A program made the position numbers and the translations under genes. DNA of 59,175 bases from Candidatus Methanoperedentaceae archaeon (lineage in GTDB: Archaea; Halobacteriota; Methanosarcinia; Methanosarcinales; Methanoperedenaceae), in assembly GCA_003104905.1 (NCBI GenBank), contig PQAS01000001.1, forward strand, positions 24,966-84,140, written 5' to 3'. The notes below the pieces were generated by a model, which saw nothing but the letters and a program-made list of their open reading frames with translations, searched no databases and was not told the DNA's origin. Positions 8,002-16,653 of this stretch are shown here, one piece after another (position 1 is the first letter of the stretch; each line of letters starts with the position of its first letter).

Positions 8002-10306
8002 ACCTGAATATTCCCACAAGTCTCCTCAGGATAATCTCTATACTGTAAAGCAGGAGGGCCGCAAAGAGAAAAAGTGTTGCAAGCTCAACTCGCGCCTGGA
8101 TCATAGCGGTATTTTTTTTCTTAATATCCGGGATCAATCTTTCAATTTCAGAGATATTATAAACCTGTCCGCCTGCGGCCTTAATAACTTCAGGAATTAA
8201 ATCATTGTTCCCGATTTCCCTGTATTCTGCGGGCGCATTTACTGCTATTGTATATCCTGAAATATCATGGAAACCTTCGGAATCAGGGATTATTGTCGCC
8301 CTGTATTGTTCTTCTCCTGTCTTTTCGAAATCAAGGGGTCTGCCGTCAAATGCCATATCTGGTTCATTCACTGAAGAAATGTGTATCTCAAGAGGTATTC
8401 CTGTTTCCCCATCCCTGATATCGTCGCTTTTCCCGGGATTACCTATGGCATAGTTTATAGATCTTGATATTATTTTTGAATTGTCCCTGTCATATAATTC
8501 CCCCGCCCATGTATTTCCATTATCCGTAGTTATGGAAATTACCCTTCCCAGGCCAAATCTCCATGCGCTTATAACAGGATTTCCAGTCGAAGTCATTACA
8601 AGAGCCTGCGCATTTTGTTTTGTGAAAACATTATTATAGCCGTAAATTGTTGCATTAAGTGAAACGCCTCTTGTTATGAAATGGTTGCTGTTGATCAATA
8701 GAAGAGGGAAACCATCCATTTTATCGGGAATTGTTATTTCACCGAATAATAGCCGGATACCGTCAGACTGGTCACGTTTCAGGTAAATACCGTTACCTTT
8801 TGCCGCCAGATTTTTCATAAAAGATTCATCCGTATCCATACCCACACCAATAGTATAGATTTTTATTCCCGCTTCTGCCATGGAGTATGCAACATTTAAT
8901 GCAGCGTCGCTATCGGCAGCTATCCCGTCAGAAATTACTATGGCATTTCTGCCTCCATCAAACGTCCTGGCCATATCAAAAGCGGCCGATAACGCCGGGG
9001 AAAGATGCGTTGTTCCACCGGATGTCAGCCTGGAAATGGTATCTTTGACTTTTGAATTATCAGGGTAGCGGGAAAGAGGAACGATTGTATGAGGGACATT
9101 ATTAAATGCAATTACCCCTATAAAATCATCAGCACCCAGACTCTCAATGATCTGGCGTGCAAGTCCTTTTTCGATCCCGAGTTTTACCGAATCGCCAGTC
9201 AGGTCTCCTGTGCTTCCTGATATATCAATAATCAGGATAACCGCTGCATTTTTACTGCGAACTATATCGCCGCCGGCTTTAACCGGGAGCATTTGTTCAA
9301 GGAGCGGCTCGTAATTTGCATATCCGTTCGGCCCTCCCATAACCACAAGTCCTCCCCCATTTGCGATATAATCGCTAAGAATAGAAGCATCGTTACCTGA
9401 TAGTCCTGAAGTGTCATCCAGAATGACTGCTTTATTTGAGCCCGGGTTTTTAAAACCGGGGGAAATATCAACAGAATATAACTCATGCAGGATTTTTGAC
9501 AGGGGTGACTCTTTATTTGATATAAGCAGGATATCTGGCTTCGGAATAACAAATACTGATTTGTAAAATATATTGTTTTGTGAAATTTCATCACCCTGGC
9601 CAGAAATTTCTGCTCTTATCCTGTGCGGCCCCTGTGTGTTGAAGAAGTATTCTACAGGAATTCGCTTTCTTTGTGTAACATGAATGGTATCCGTAATATT
9701 GTCGTCAATATAGATCTTCAGGTCGCCTTCCATAGTTCCCAGGGTGTTGACATCAATGAAGAAATCAAAAGGTGAATCAATGACTGCCATTACATCCCCG
9801 CTTATTGAAACGCTCATATCATTTTTTGCGGGTTCCTGGCGCAGATAATAAATCGTAGAATTAATATTCCTGGCAAAATTGACAGCTTCGGTTATGCTCC
9901 TGCCATGATTGTTATTCCCATCGCTTATGAGGAGAATATTACCACCAGGCTTGATATTCCTGAGAATCGAATCGCCAATAGGGGAACTTGTTCCGGAAAT
10001 AAGATCGATGCTTGCCTGCGTCCTGTTGCTGAGATAATCATATACCTTGTTTGCGATATCATGATTATATGGACGCATACTGGGTGTATTATCGGCAATT
10101 ATTATAATCTCGTCCGAACCTGTTTTTCCCTCCTGCTCTATCAGAGTGTATGGCGATGCTATCGATAAAAGAATTAGAAAAATTACGATGAGTTTAATTG
10201 CTACACGAAGAATATTCCCTTTATTTTTTGGTTTTAGATAATATAAAATAATAATACTTATGGGAATTATAAGAAAAACGATAAGATGATAAGTGAAATT
10301 GATCAT
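8000..10306 (-). CDS. BatA-like membrane protein with degenerate and intact VWA domains
   Basis: The 768-residue protein has two N-terminal helices (about 5-22 and 32-55) and one C-terminal helix. A first VWA-like fold (about 65-165) has a degraded metal site (ADNTPS, LISDGNNN). A glutamine-amidotransferase-like segment (about 250-345) follows. A second VWA domain (about 350-525) has an intact MIDAS (DISGS, with GGTTH and ISDG). Such proteins are found in BatA/MoxR-type clusters, where they are thought to work in membrane-protein assembly or stress tolerance. It is the last gene of a four-gene minus-strand operon; its start overlaps the previous stop in ATGA. No MoxR ATPase or DUF58 gene lies next to it, which is unusual for this type of locus. 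The function is inferred from family only. Confidence 0.82.
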   Translation of the reverse strand: MINFTYHLIVFLIIPISIIILYYLKPKNKGNILRVAIKLIVIFLILLSIASPYTLIEQEGKTGSDEIIIIADNTPSMRPYNHDIANKVYDYLSNRTQASIDLISGTSSPIGDSILRNIKPGGNILLISDGNNNHGRSITEAVNFARNINSTIYYLRQEPAKNDMSVSISGDVMAVIDSPFDFFIDVNTLGTMEGDLKIYIDDNITDTIHVTQRKRIPVEYFFNTQGPHRIRAEISGQGDEISQNNIFYKSVFVIPKPDILLISNKESPLSKILHELYSVDISPGFKNPGSNKAVILDDTSGLSGNDASILSDYIANGGGLVVMGGPNGYANYEPLLEQMLPVKAGGDIVRSKNAAVILIIDISGSTGDLTGDSVKLGIEKGLARQIIESLGADDFIGVIAFNNVPHTIVPLSRYPDNSKVKDTISRLTSGGTTHLSPALSAAFDMARTFDGGRNAIVISDGIAADSDAALNVAYSMAEAGIKIYTIGVGMDTDESFMKNLAAKGNGIYLKRDQSDGIRLLFGEITIPDKMDGFPLLLINSNHFITRGVSLNATIYGYNNVFTKQNAQALVMTSTGNPVISAWRFGLGRVISITTDNGNTWAGELYDRDNSKIISRSINYAIGNPGKSDDIRDGETGIPLEIHISSVNEPDMAFDGRPLDFEKTGEEQYRATIIPDSEGFHDISGYTIAVNAPAEYREIGNNDLIPEVIKAAGGQVYNISEIERLIPDIKKKNTAMIQARVELATLFLFAALLLYSIEIILRRLVGIFR

Positions 10307-12081
10307 ATTTCTCCCCTGTATTTCAGGTAATACAATTCCAGGAAGATTAACAGGATAGCAAGAAGAGATAGTAATATATAAAGGTGGATTTTTTCCACGC
10401 TGCCCCCGGATAATTTCGGGATTTTCGTAAAATTGATCACTGGAATGGAAATATCAGATTCCTTTTCATCAAGCAGGTTTGATGCTATCGTTTTGCCTTC
10501 AATATCATAGAATCCTGTTTCACCAAGATAGAGTTTGTCTGTTCTTATTGAAAGGTGAGGTCCCTTTATACTTTTTTCCGAGTCCAGGGGAAGCATTGTC
10601 CCGCTCTTGAAATTTAATTCCTCTGACGACGTATACTGGAATTCCAGGAGCCTGTACCAGAAAATCGGATAGGATGTCCTGAGATGGAAATCGCCCCAAT
10701 CCTCATTTGTTCCTATATACACTACTTTTCCTTTTCCAATATTGTGGTATGCAAGTATGGGACCCTCTTTCGCAAAAGCCATTTCCACTGCGCCTTCTTT
10801 TATTGTTCCTTTCAAATATTTCGATAATCCAAAATCGATATCATTTGTCAATGCTGAACTTTTTACATCTATCCGTGATGGTTTTGCGAACCCTGAAACA
10901 TTAACAGGAAGAAGTTGTTTTGCGTCTATGAGTGGAAGGTCGTTTGCCGCTTCGAACACTACAATACCGCCGTTTCGTACATATTCCTCAATATCTTCCA
11001 TGGTACCCGGCAAAAATGAGGAACCCGTATAATCATAAAGCACTACCATGCCATAATCAAGATTTCGGGGCGCCCTGTCAAATGAAACCTTATCTATTTC
11101 GAGAGCCGGGATCGATTCGAATACTTTCGAAATTGATCTGCTCTTTCCGGGTGAATCACTCAGTAACAGGATACGTTTGTTTTTTTGATCCTGCCTGCTT
11201 ATGTAAAGCATATTATCCAGTGAAAAATCATCATCCGGCTCAAGTGAAATTCTTGTAGTTCCGGGAGCTTCAACTTTGAAGAAATCCCGGAACTCTGGTT
11301 TTATTGTTCTCTTAATAGTTTTTACGGAATCCCCACTCATTATTTTTATGATCGCATCCACCGGAATATCATTATAATTCCGGACAACAAATCCCAGGCT
11401 GTTATCTTCAATTGATGCATCGATTATACCAAGATTGCTGCCGCCAATTCCTATTTGCCTATACTCTGCCGGGATATTTTCGGATTCTATTATCTTTTGG
11501 ACGCCGCTTATATCCTGCCCTGAAAAATCCGATATTATGACCAGGCTGCATGTCTTTTTTCCAATCAGATCAATGGCGAACATTATCGCTTCGTTTAAAT
11601 CCGTGCCCGTAGCTTCAGGTTTGAGCCCCCGGCGCCTATCGATAGCCTGTTTGCTATTTTCATCATTATATAAAAGCACGGGCATATTCTGCGCAAGGAT
11701 GAGGCTGTTCTTTTCACTTTTTCCTGTATATTCCATGGCAATTTCCAGGGCATGAGTGAACCTGTCAGGTTTAACATCGGTGGCAGACATACTTGCAGAA
11801 CTGTCAAGGACTATTACAGTGCAGTCATATTCTGCATTTGTAAAGTAGAAAGGGCCAGCGATACCAAGTATAAGGATAGTCATGGCAAGAAGCTGGATTA
11901 ACAAAAGCGGGTCTTTAATAAGTTTATCAAACAGGGTTCTTAATCTTCTCTTATCCGGAGATGATTGTAGAAGCAGGAGTGATGGGATCTTAATTGCCCG
12001 GGGTTTTGGTTTTAGAATATACAGGATAATTACCGGCAGAAGTATAAGCAATAAATAAAGCGCAGGGCCATTTTCGAACAT
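10303..12081 (-). CDS. BatA/VWA-domain membrane protein
   Basis: This 592-residue protein starts with the BatA-type N-terminus: two helices separated by a basic loop (LKPKPRAIKIPSLLLLQSS). A VWA domain (about 85-210) follows with a full MIDAS (DSSAS, TGTDL, SDFSG). Next is a glutamine-amidotransferase-like region (about 290-450) and a C-terminal membrane helix (about 565-585). A basic C-terminal end follows the last helix. The start is one base after the upstream stop (TAAtATG), and the stop overlaps the next gene. It is a sister of the downstream 768-residue protein in layout, so the two may form a paired metal-dependent adhesion or assembly complex in the membrane. The ligand is unknown. 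Confidence 0.85.
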   Translation of the reverse strand: MFENGPALYLLLILLPVIILYILKPKPRAIKIPSLLLLQSSPDKRRLRTLFDKLIKDPLLLIQLLAMTILILGIAGPFYFTNAEYDCTVIVLDSSASMSATDVKPDRFTHALEIAMEYTGKSEKNSLILAQNMPVLLYNDENSKQAIDRRRGLKPEATGTDLNEAIMFAIDLIGKKTCSLVIISDFSGQDISGVQKIIESENIPAEYRQIGIGGSNLGIIDASIEDNSLGFVVRNYNDIPVDAIIKIMSGDSVKTIKRTIKPEFRDFFKVEAPGTTRISLEPDDDFSLDNMLYISRQDQKNKRILLLSDSPGKSRSISKVFESIPALEIDKVSFDRAPRNLDYGMVVLYDYTGSSFLPGTMEDIEEYVRNGGIVVFEAANDLPLIDAKQLLPVNVSGFAKPSRIDVKSSALTNDIDFGLSKYLKGTIKEGAVEMAFAKEGPILAYHNIGKGKVVYIGTNEDWGDFHLRTSYPIFWYRLLEFQYTSSEELNFKSGTMLPLDSEKSIKGPHLSIRTDKLYLGETGFYDIEGKTIASNLLDEKESDISIPVINFTKIPKLSGGSVEKIHLYILLSLLAILLIFLELYYLKYRGEI

Positions 12082-12082
12082 A

Positions 12083-12832
12083 TTATTCTCTCGTGATATT
12101 CATGAAATAATTTTTCACGATCTGCTGGTAGATAACAGGAAATGTTTCGCCGTATGATTGCGATGATGTAATGCCAGTATCCTCATTTTCCGGAAATGCA
12201 GGATAAACCACAGGAGTTTTCCTGTCCGATCCGGGAACATTCAATTCACTTCCCGAACCACGACTAACAAGCAATCCCTGTGAGTCATTCGCAATGCTTA
12301 CAAATGAAGGTTCATCGAAAATGTCTGCACTGCTGCCTGCAGGGAATAATCTTCTTTCCTGATCTATTTTCTGTTGATTTATTTTTTGATCAAAGTACAA
12401 TGGATTTATGATCGAACTTGAAACCAAAAAGGTTACAAGAAGGAGAATAATTGCTATTCTTATTCCCAGCCTCTTTGTTTCAAAGAAGGAAGAGTATTTT
12501 ATTTTATCAATATCTTCCAGTACTGATTCAGCCAGATTTTCAAGCACAACATTTCTATTTTCCTTATTATCATAAATTGTCCTTAGCCGTTCATTAAGTT
12601 CGGGATATTTTTCTTCGATCAAGGCTACTGTATTCTTCTTAGATTTATTTCTTAATGATACAATGAGTTTAATTAAAATGGGTATGATCATCCAGTAGGG
12701 GCTTATTCCAATATATGGTCTTAAAAGGAAACCTGCAAGAATGATTATAGCAATATCAAGTACTGTTTCGATGAGCCATAAATGATCCAGAATATTTTTT
12801 ATCTCGATTACCCTGTAAATAAATTTGTACAT
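12083..12832 (-). CDS. Three-TM protein of the VWA operon, unknown function
   Basis: I take the ATG at 12832 (249 residues) rather than the TTG eight codons upstream, because it sits one base after the preceding stop (TAGaATG), the same spacing as the next junction. Two adjacent hydrophobic helices lie at about 25-65, a charged cytoplasmic-looking segment with helix-rich sequence at 70-125, and a third helix at about 130-150. The C-terminal 100 residues are polar and low in complexity. No family is recognised with confidence. Its place between a coiled-coil anchor protein and two VWA proteins suggests a structural partner of that complex. Confidence 0.7.
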   Translation of the reverse strand: MYKFIYRVIEIKNILDHLWLIETVLDIAIIILAGFLLRPYIGISPYWMIIPILIKLIVSLRNKSKKNTVALIEEKYPELNERLRTIYDNKENRNVVLENLAESVLEDIDKIKYSSFFETKRLGIRIAIILLLVTFLVSSSIINPLYFDQKINQQKIDQERRLFPAGSSADIFDEPSFVSIANDSQGLLVSRGSGSELNVPGSDRKTPVVYPAFPENEDTGITSSQSYGETFPVIYQQIVKNYFMNITRE

Positions 12833-12833
12833 T

Positions 12834-13343
12834 CTAACGGCTCTTAAGTCTAACAAGTTCCTTTTCTATTTCCGAAATATCATTCAAGAGAATATCTTCT
12901 GATGCATTTTCTTTAACATGGAACTTGAGGTCATCGATCTTTACCTCAATATTCCCGATATATTTGTCATGCCTTATCAATATTTCATTCGCATAGCTGC
13001 TGTTAAGGGTCATTGCATCATATTTACCCTCATTTTCGAAAAGCTGCTGCTGGACTCTTGCAAGTTCCCTGTTGGCAGTCTCCAATTCTTTTGTTTTTGT
13101 TTCCAGCTTTGAGCTCAAAACATATTCCCTTTCAAGAGAAACATTAAGGTCGCTGATATTTGAATAGAGTAATTTTTGGTCTGAGCTCATATTCTCAAAT
13201 GTTTTATTGTATTCCCTGAAAGTCTGCTCATAAGTGTCTCTCATATTATCATATCTTAGCTGGTATAGAATTGTGGTGACGCCAAGTGCAAGCAATAAAA
13301 TCAAAATAATATATATTAATTTAATGTTGACATCTCGTTCCAT
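12834..13343 (-). CDS. Membrane-anchored coiled-coil protein, first gene of VWA operon
   Basis: This 169-residue protein has one N-terminal helix (IKLIYIILILLLALGVTTIL) and then an almost continuous heptad-rich coiled coil (about 40-165) with many Glu, Lys and Leu residues, for example LETKTKELETANRELA. Orientation cannot be read from the sequence with certainty; the N-terminal helix with short basic-acid head is compatible with an extracytoplasmic coiled coil. It is the leading gene of the four-gene minus operon ending at 8000. It may form an oligomeric stalk for the VWA proteins. No enzyme motif is present. Confidence 0.72.
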   Translation of the reverse strand: MERDVNIKLIYIILILLLALGVTTILYQLRYDNMRDTYEQTFREYNKTFENMSSDQKLLYSNISDLNVSLEREYVLSSKLETKTKELETANRELARVQQQLFENEGKYDAMTLNSSYANEILIRHDKYIGNIEVKIDDLKFHVKENASEDILLNDISEIEKELVRLKSR

Positions 13344-13479
13344 TATTATTATTAGTGAGCTTTCGCCCTACAAGTAGGTTTGCTTCCTGCTTAATCGTTT
13401 CTCTAATAAGATTACTCTGATAAACTTCAATTTCATAGCTTGGAAACCATTATTGTTATTGAAATTGTGAATAGCTTCT

Positions 13480-15717
13480 ATGAAGGCTTGCGGTTCATGT
13501 GAAGCATCTGATAAGTGCGGGTTAAAAGATGAAGGGCTTTTTGACCTGTGCCCTAAATTCAAAACCTCTGAAGATTCAGGAATTATCGTCAGGCATCCGG
13601 ATGATGTTATCGATTATGAAATATTAAGGCGGTATTTCGGGTACTCTGAATTCCGCCAGCTTCAAAAGGATATTATCCAGGATGTTCTTAAAGGAAATGA
13701 TGTACTTGTGCTGATGCCCACAGGAGGCGGGAAGTCCCTGTGCTACCAGTATCCTTCACTTGTTTTTAAGGGATTGACGATAGTCATTTCGCCTCTTATT
13801 TCTCTTATGAAAAACCAGGTGGACAGCATGAGGTTAAATGGCATTACAGCTGAATTCATCAATAGTTCATTGAATTACCAGGATATCCAGAGAATAAAAT
13901 CCGACCTTTTACAGAACAGGATAAAGTTACTTTATATAGCTCCGGAAAGATTTACCATTCCAACTTTTCTTTCTTTCCTGAAGGGGCTCAAAATTAGCCT
14001 TTTCGCTATTGATGAAGCCCACTGTATATCTGAATGGGGACACGATTTCAGGCCAGAATACAGGCAGTTAAGGCAAATGAGGCAATATTTCCCGGATGTT
14101 CCGATAATAGCCCTTACAGCTACCGCTACCACAAAAGTCAGGGAGGATATCATCAACGAGCTGGGACTCATTGATTGCCATAGGTTTCTTGCCAGCTTCA
14201 ACAGGGAGAACCTTGTCTATTATGTCAGGCCAAAGCAGGATGTATTCAAACAGATAGTGGATATCCTCAGGTCAAAGCCGGGGTGTTCCGGTATAATTTA
14301 TTGTTTCAGCAGGAAAATCGTTGAAACCATTACGGAAGGTCTGAAATCCGCCGGGCTCCGGGCGCTTCCTTATCATGCAGGCTTATCTGCCAGTATAAGG
14401 TCAAAGAACCAGGAAAAGTTCATAAAAGACGATGTAGAGGTGCTTGTGGCCACGATCGCCTTCGGGATGGGGATTGATAAACCCAACATTCGTTTTGTGA
14501 TACATCATGACCTCCCCAAAAACCTTGAAGCCTACTACCAGGAGACTGGACGTGCAGGCCGGGATGGATTGAAGAGCGAATGTGTGCTTTTCTACAGTTT
14601 CGGCGACAGGCAGAAGATCGAATATTTCATTAACCAGATGTCCAATGAAAAAGAAAGACAAATCGCGAAAAATAAACTGAATACTATCATAGATTTCTCG
14701 GAAACCAATTTGTGTCGCAGAAAGCTTTTATTGGGTTATTTCGGGGAGGATTTTAAAGAGGATAACTGCAGTGCTTGCGATAATTGCCTGCTGCCAAAGG
14801 AAGAGATCGAAGCAACAGGCCAGATCATGATTATCCTTTCATGCGTTGAGGAAATGGGTGAGAGGTTCGGGATAAATTATGTTATAGATGTTCTCATGGG
14901 AGGAAAGACAAATCGACTCCTGCAAAACGGACACACATCATTAAGATCATACGGAGCCGGGAAAAACATACATAAGAAAATGTGGCACTCATTTATAAGA
15001 GAACTTATACGCAGAGGCTATCTCAATGTTGAAGGTGAATATCCGGTCCTGAAATTGAACCCGAAAAGCAGGGATATTTTATCCCGGTCCGGAAGCAGCG
15101 TGGAAAATGACAAAATATACCTTGCCCATACTATTGAGAAGCCGGTTAAGATCGAGCCTGAGAGGATTGACGATGGTTTGTTCGAGAAGCTTCGCACCTT
15201 AAGGAAAACACTGGCAGATGCCCAGAACCAGCCTCCATACTTGATCTTTAATGACGCCAGCCTTAAAATGATGGCGTCGCGCCGGCCATGCAATCCCCGG
15301 GATTTTCGAAAGATAACTGGCGTTGGGGATAAGAAACTTGAGAGTTACGGAGGCATTTTCATAGCCGAGATACGCAGGTTTTGTGAGAAACAGAACTCGG
15401 ATATACAGCCAGCAAAAAAGCAGTCAAGTGAATATGCGACCCTTGAAATGCTTGCTCAGGGTATGAACCTTGATGAGATCACATTAACAAGGAATTTATC
15501 TCTGAATACTATATATACCCATATCGAGAAATTGATAATGTCGGGTGAGAATGTGGACATAGGAAATTTAATAAAAAAAGAAAAGATCGATTTTATCTCG
15601 AGTGCCATAATGGAATTAGGGGGACAGAGCCTGAAGCCATTAAAAGAGAAGCTGGGGGATAATTTTTCTTATGGGGAAATAAGGCTGGTGAGGGCAAGGA
15701 TGATGAAAAGCTCTTAA
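13480..15717 (+). CDS. recQ: RecQ-type ATP-dependent DNA helicase
   Basis: The 745-residue enzyme should unwind DNA in the 3'-5' direction and act in repair and recombination. It has Walker A TGGGKS (81-86), DEAH (178-181), the motif III-like LTATAT, and the motif VI QETGRAGRDG. A RecQ zinc-binding site is seen as C-(RRKLLLGYFGE)...CSACDNC. An RQC winged helix, an HRDC domain (about 560-640, FEKLRTLRKTLAD...) and a C-terminal HTH_40-like helix-turn-helix (about 650-700) follow. The first 30 residues hold an extra cysteine cluster (C4, C7, C13, C24) ahead of the helicase core, not part of the standard RecQ layout. No strong ribosome-binding site precedes the ATG. It stands alone between the divergent VWA operon and a regulator. 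Confidence 0.95.
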   Translation: MKACGSCEASDKCGLKDEGLFDLCPKFKTSEDSGIIVRHPDDVIDYEILRRYFGYSEFRQLQKDIIQDVLKGNDVLVLMPTGGGKSLCYQYPSLVFKGLTIVISPLISLMKNQVDSMRLNGITAEFINSSLNYQDIQRIKSDLLQNRIKLLYIAPERFTIPTFLSFLKGLKISLFAIDEAHCISEWGHDFRPEYRQLRQMRQYFPDVPIIALTATATTKVREDIINELGLIDCHRFLASFNRENLVYYVRPKQDVFKQIVDILRSKPGCSGIIYCFSRKIVETITEGLKSAGLRALPYHAGLSASIRSKNQEKFIKDDVEVLVATIAFGMGIDKPNIRFVIHHDLPKNLEAYYQETGRAGRDGLKSECVLFYSFGDRQKIEYFINQMSNEKERQIAKNKLNTIIDFSETNLCRRKLLLGYFGEDFKEDNCSACDNCLLPKEEIEATGQIMIILSCVEEMGERFGINYVIDVLMGGKTNRLLQNGHTSLRSYGAGKNIHKKMWHSFIRELIRRGYLNVEGEYPVLKLNPKSRDILSRSGSSVENDKIYLAHTIEKPVKIEPERIDDGLFEKLRTLRKTLADAQNQPPYLIFNDASLKMMASRRPCNPRDFRKITGVGDKKLESYGGIFIAEIRRFCEKQNSDIQPAKKQSSEYATLEMLAQGMNLDEITLTRNLSLNTIYTHIEKLIMSGENVDIGNLIKKEKIDFISSAIMELGGQSLKPLKEKLGDNFSYGEIRLVRARMMKSS

Positions 15718-15911
15718 CACTGGAATAATTATCATTATTGAACCGTGTAAATATCATTATCATAGTTGAGAATACCAAATAATTATATATCCTCGTAGTG
15801 ACCAACATATTAATTGGATAGAAAAATGGAGTCTTTCTTCATTTGAATTAGAGAATATTGCATCGAAAGTGACTTACTGCAGTATTTCTTAATGGATACG
15901 GGAAGGATAAA

Positions 15912-15947
15912 ATGAATGCGGATAAAAAACGGAAGTGGCAATTATGA
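15912..15947 (+). CDS. Possible 11-residue leader peptide overlapping the regulator start
   Basis: An ATG at 15912 preceded by a strong GGAAGGA encodes MNADKKRKWQL and stops with a TGA that overlaps the ATG of the next gene (ATGA at 15944-15947). This is the arrangement expected for translational coupling. The peptide is very basic. It could be chance, since the frame is short, but the ribosome-binding site and exact overlap favour a translated leader. Confidence 0.4.
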   Translation: MNADKKRKWQL

Positions 15948-16405
15948 CCACCGGAGTTAAGGAAGACACTATTTTCTTTGTGGAAAGAAATTTCATGAAG
16001 GATTTGATGTCATCGGGAACCCCAGGGATAGGATTGAAAAAAGTAGAAAATAGTGAAACAGATTTCCTGGAAATCCTTGGAAGCAAATATATAAATGCAA
16101 TATTAAGCCGGACATCGGTTAAGGAATGTTCTGCAAGTGAGTTGAGTAATGAACTTGGTATACCGCTTGCCACTGTTTACAGGAAATTAAAACTTCTTGA
16201 GGAGTCCGGGCTGGTAGAAAATGTTAAGACTATTATTAATATTTCAGGCAACGAGGAAAAATTCTATCGATGCCTTATCAGTGAAGCCACTGTCAACTTC
16301 CATGACGGGAAGCTATCCGTAAATGTGGAAATAATGGGTCATGTTAACAAGATCACCAGATTATGGAAAAGGTTCAAAAAACCCAGGGATATCGAGGAGA
16401 TTTGA
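15944..16405 (+). CDS. Winged helix-turn-helix transcriptional regulator (ArsR/MarR-like)
   Basis: The ATG at 15944 (153 residues) is chosen over the in-frame GTG three codons upstream, because GGAAGTGG sits at ribosome-binding distance. A winged-helix domain lies at about 45-105, with SASELSNELGIPLATVYRKL as the helix-turn-helix. The C-terminal part (about 110-150) is basic, including LWKRFKKPRD, and has no clear ligand-binding motif. It stands alone, 248 bases ahead of the 8-haem cytochrome on the same strand, so it may control that gene or itself. A short basic leader peptide may precede it. No metal-binding cysteine pair typical of ArsR sensors is visible. Confidence 0.82.
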   Translation: MTTGVKEDTIFFVERNFMKDLMSSGTPGIGLKKVENSETDFLEILGSKYINAILSRTSVKECSASELSNELGIPLATVYRKLKLLEESGLVENVKTIINISGNEEKFYRCLISEATVNFHDGKLSVNVEIMGHVNKITRLWKRFKKPRDIEEI

Positions 16406-16498
16406 AATTACTATGAAGAAAAATAGCGTTCTCTTTGGTGATAATCGGTTATACCCTTTATACATGAAGATATCACTATATTCATCTGGATAAGGATC

Positions 16499-16627
16499 GG
16501 ATAGAGATAAACAACTCTATTTATCCATGGAATAGAAATTTGGCATTGTTACTGCCTAGCGAGAGCTATGTAAGTATATTTGCCACGGACAGGTGAAAAA
16601 ACTGCGTTCTTAGCGTAAGCTTTCACC
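16499..16627 (+). promoter_or_regulatory. Structured leader/operator region upstream of 8-haem cytochrome
   Basis: The 248-base gap before 16654 holds two inverted repeats. ATAGAG (16501-16506) and CTCTAT (16515-16520) pair around an 8-base loop, with outer GGAT/ATCC extension. GGTGAAA (16592-16598) and TTTCACC (16621-16627) pair around 22 bases. An imperfect direct repeat (CTAGCGAGAGCT and CTTAGCGTAAGCT) overlaps the second. The gene has a strong AAAGGAG site. This could be an operator or a structured 5' leader; no known riboswitch was recognised. Confidence 0.4.
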
Positions 16628-16653
16628 GGAATAAAAAAAAAGGAGAAAACTAA

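Noticed and set aside
16406-16653. Known riboswitch (fluoride, cobalamin, c-di-GMP type)
   Set aside because: None of their conserved core sequences could be found; only simple inverted repeats are visible.
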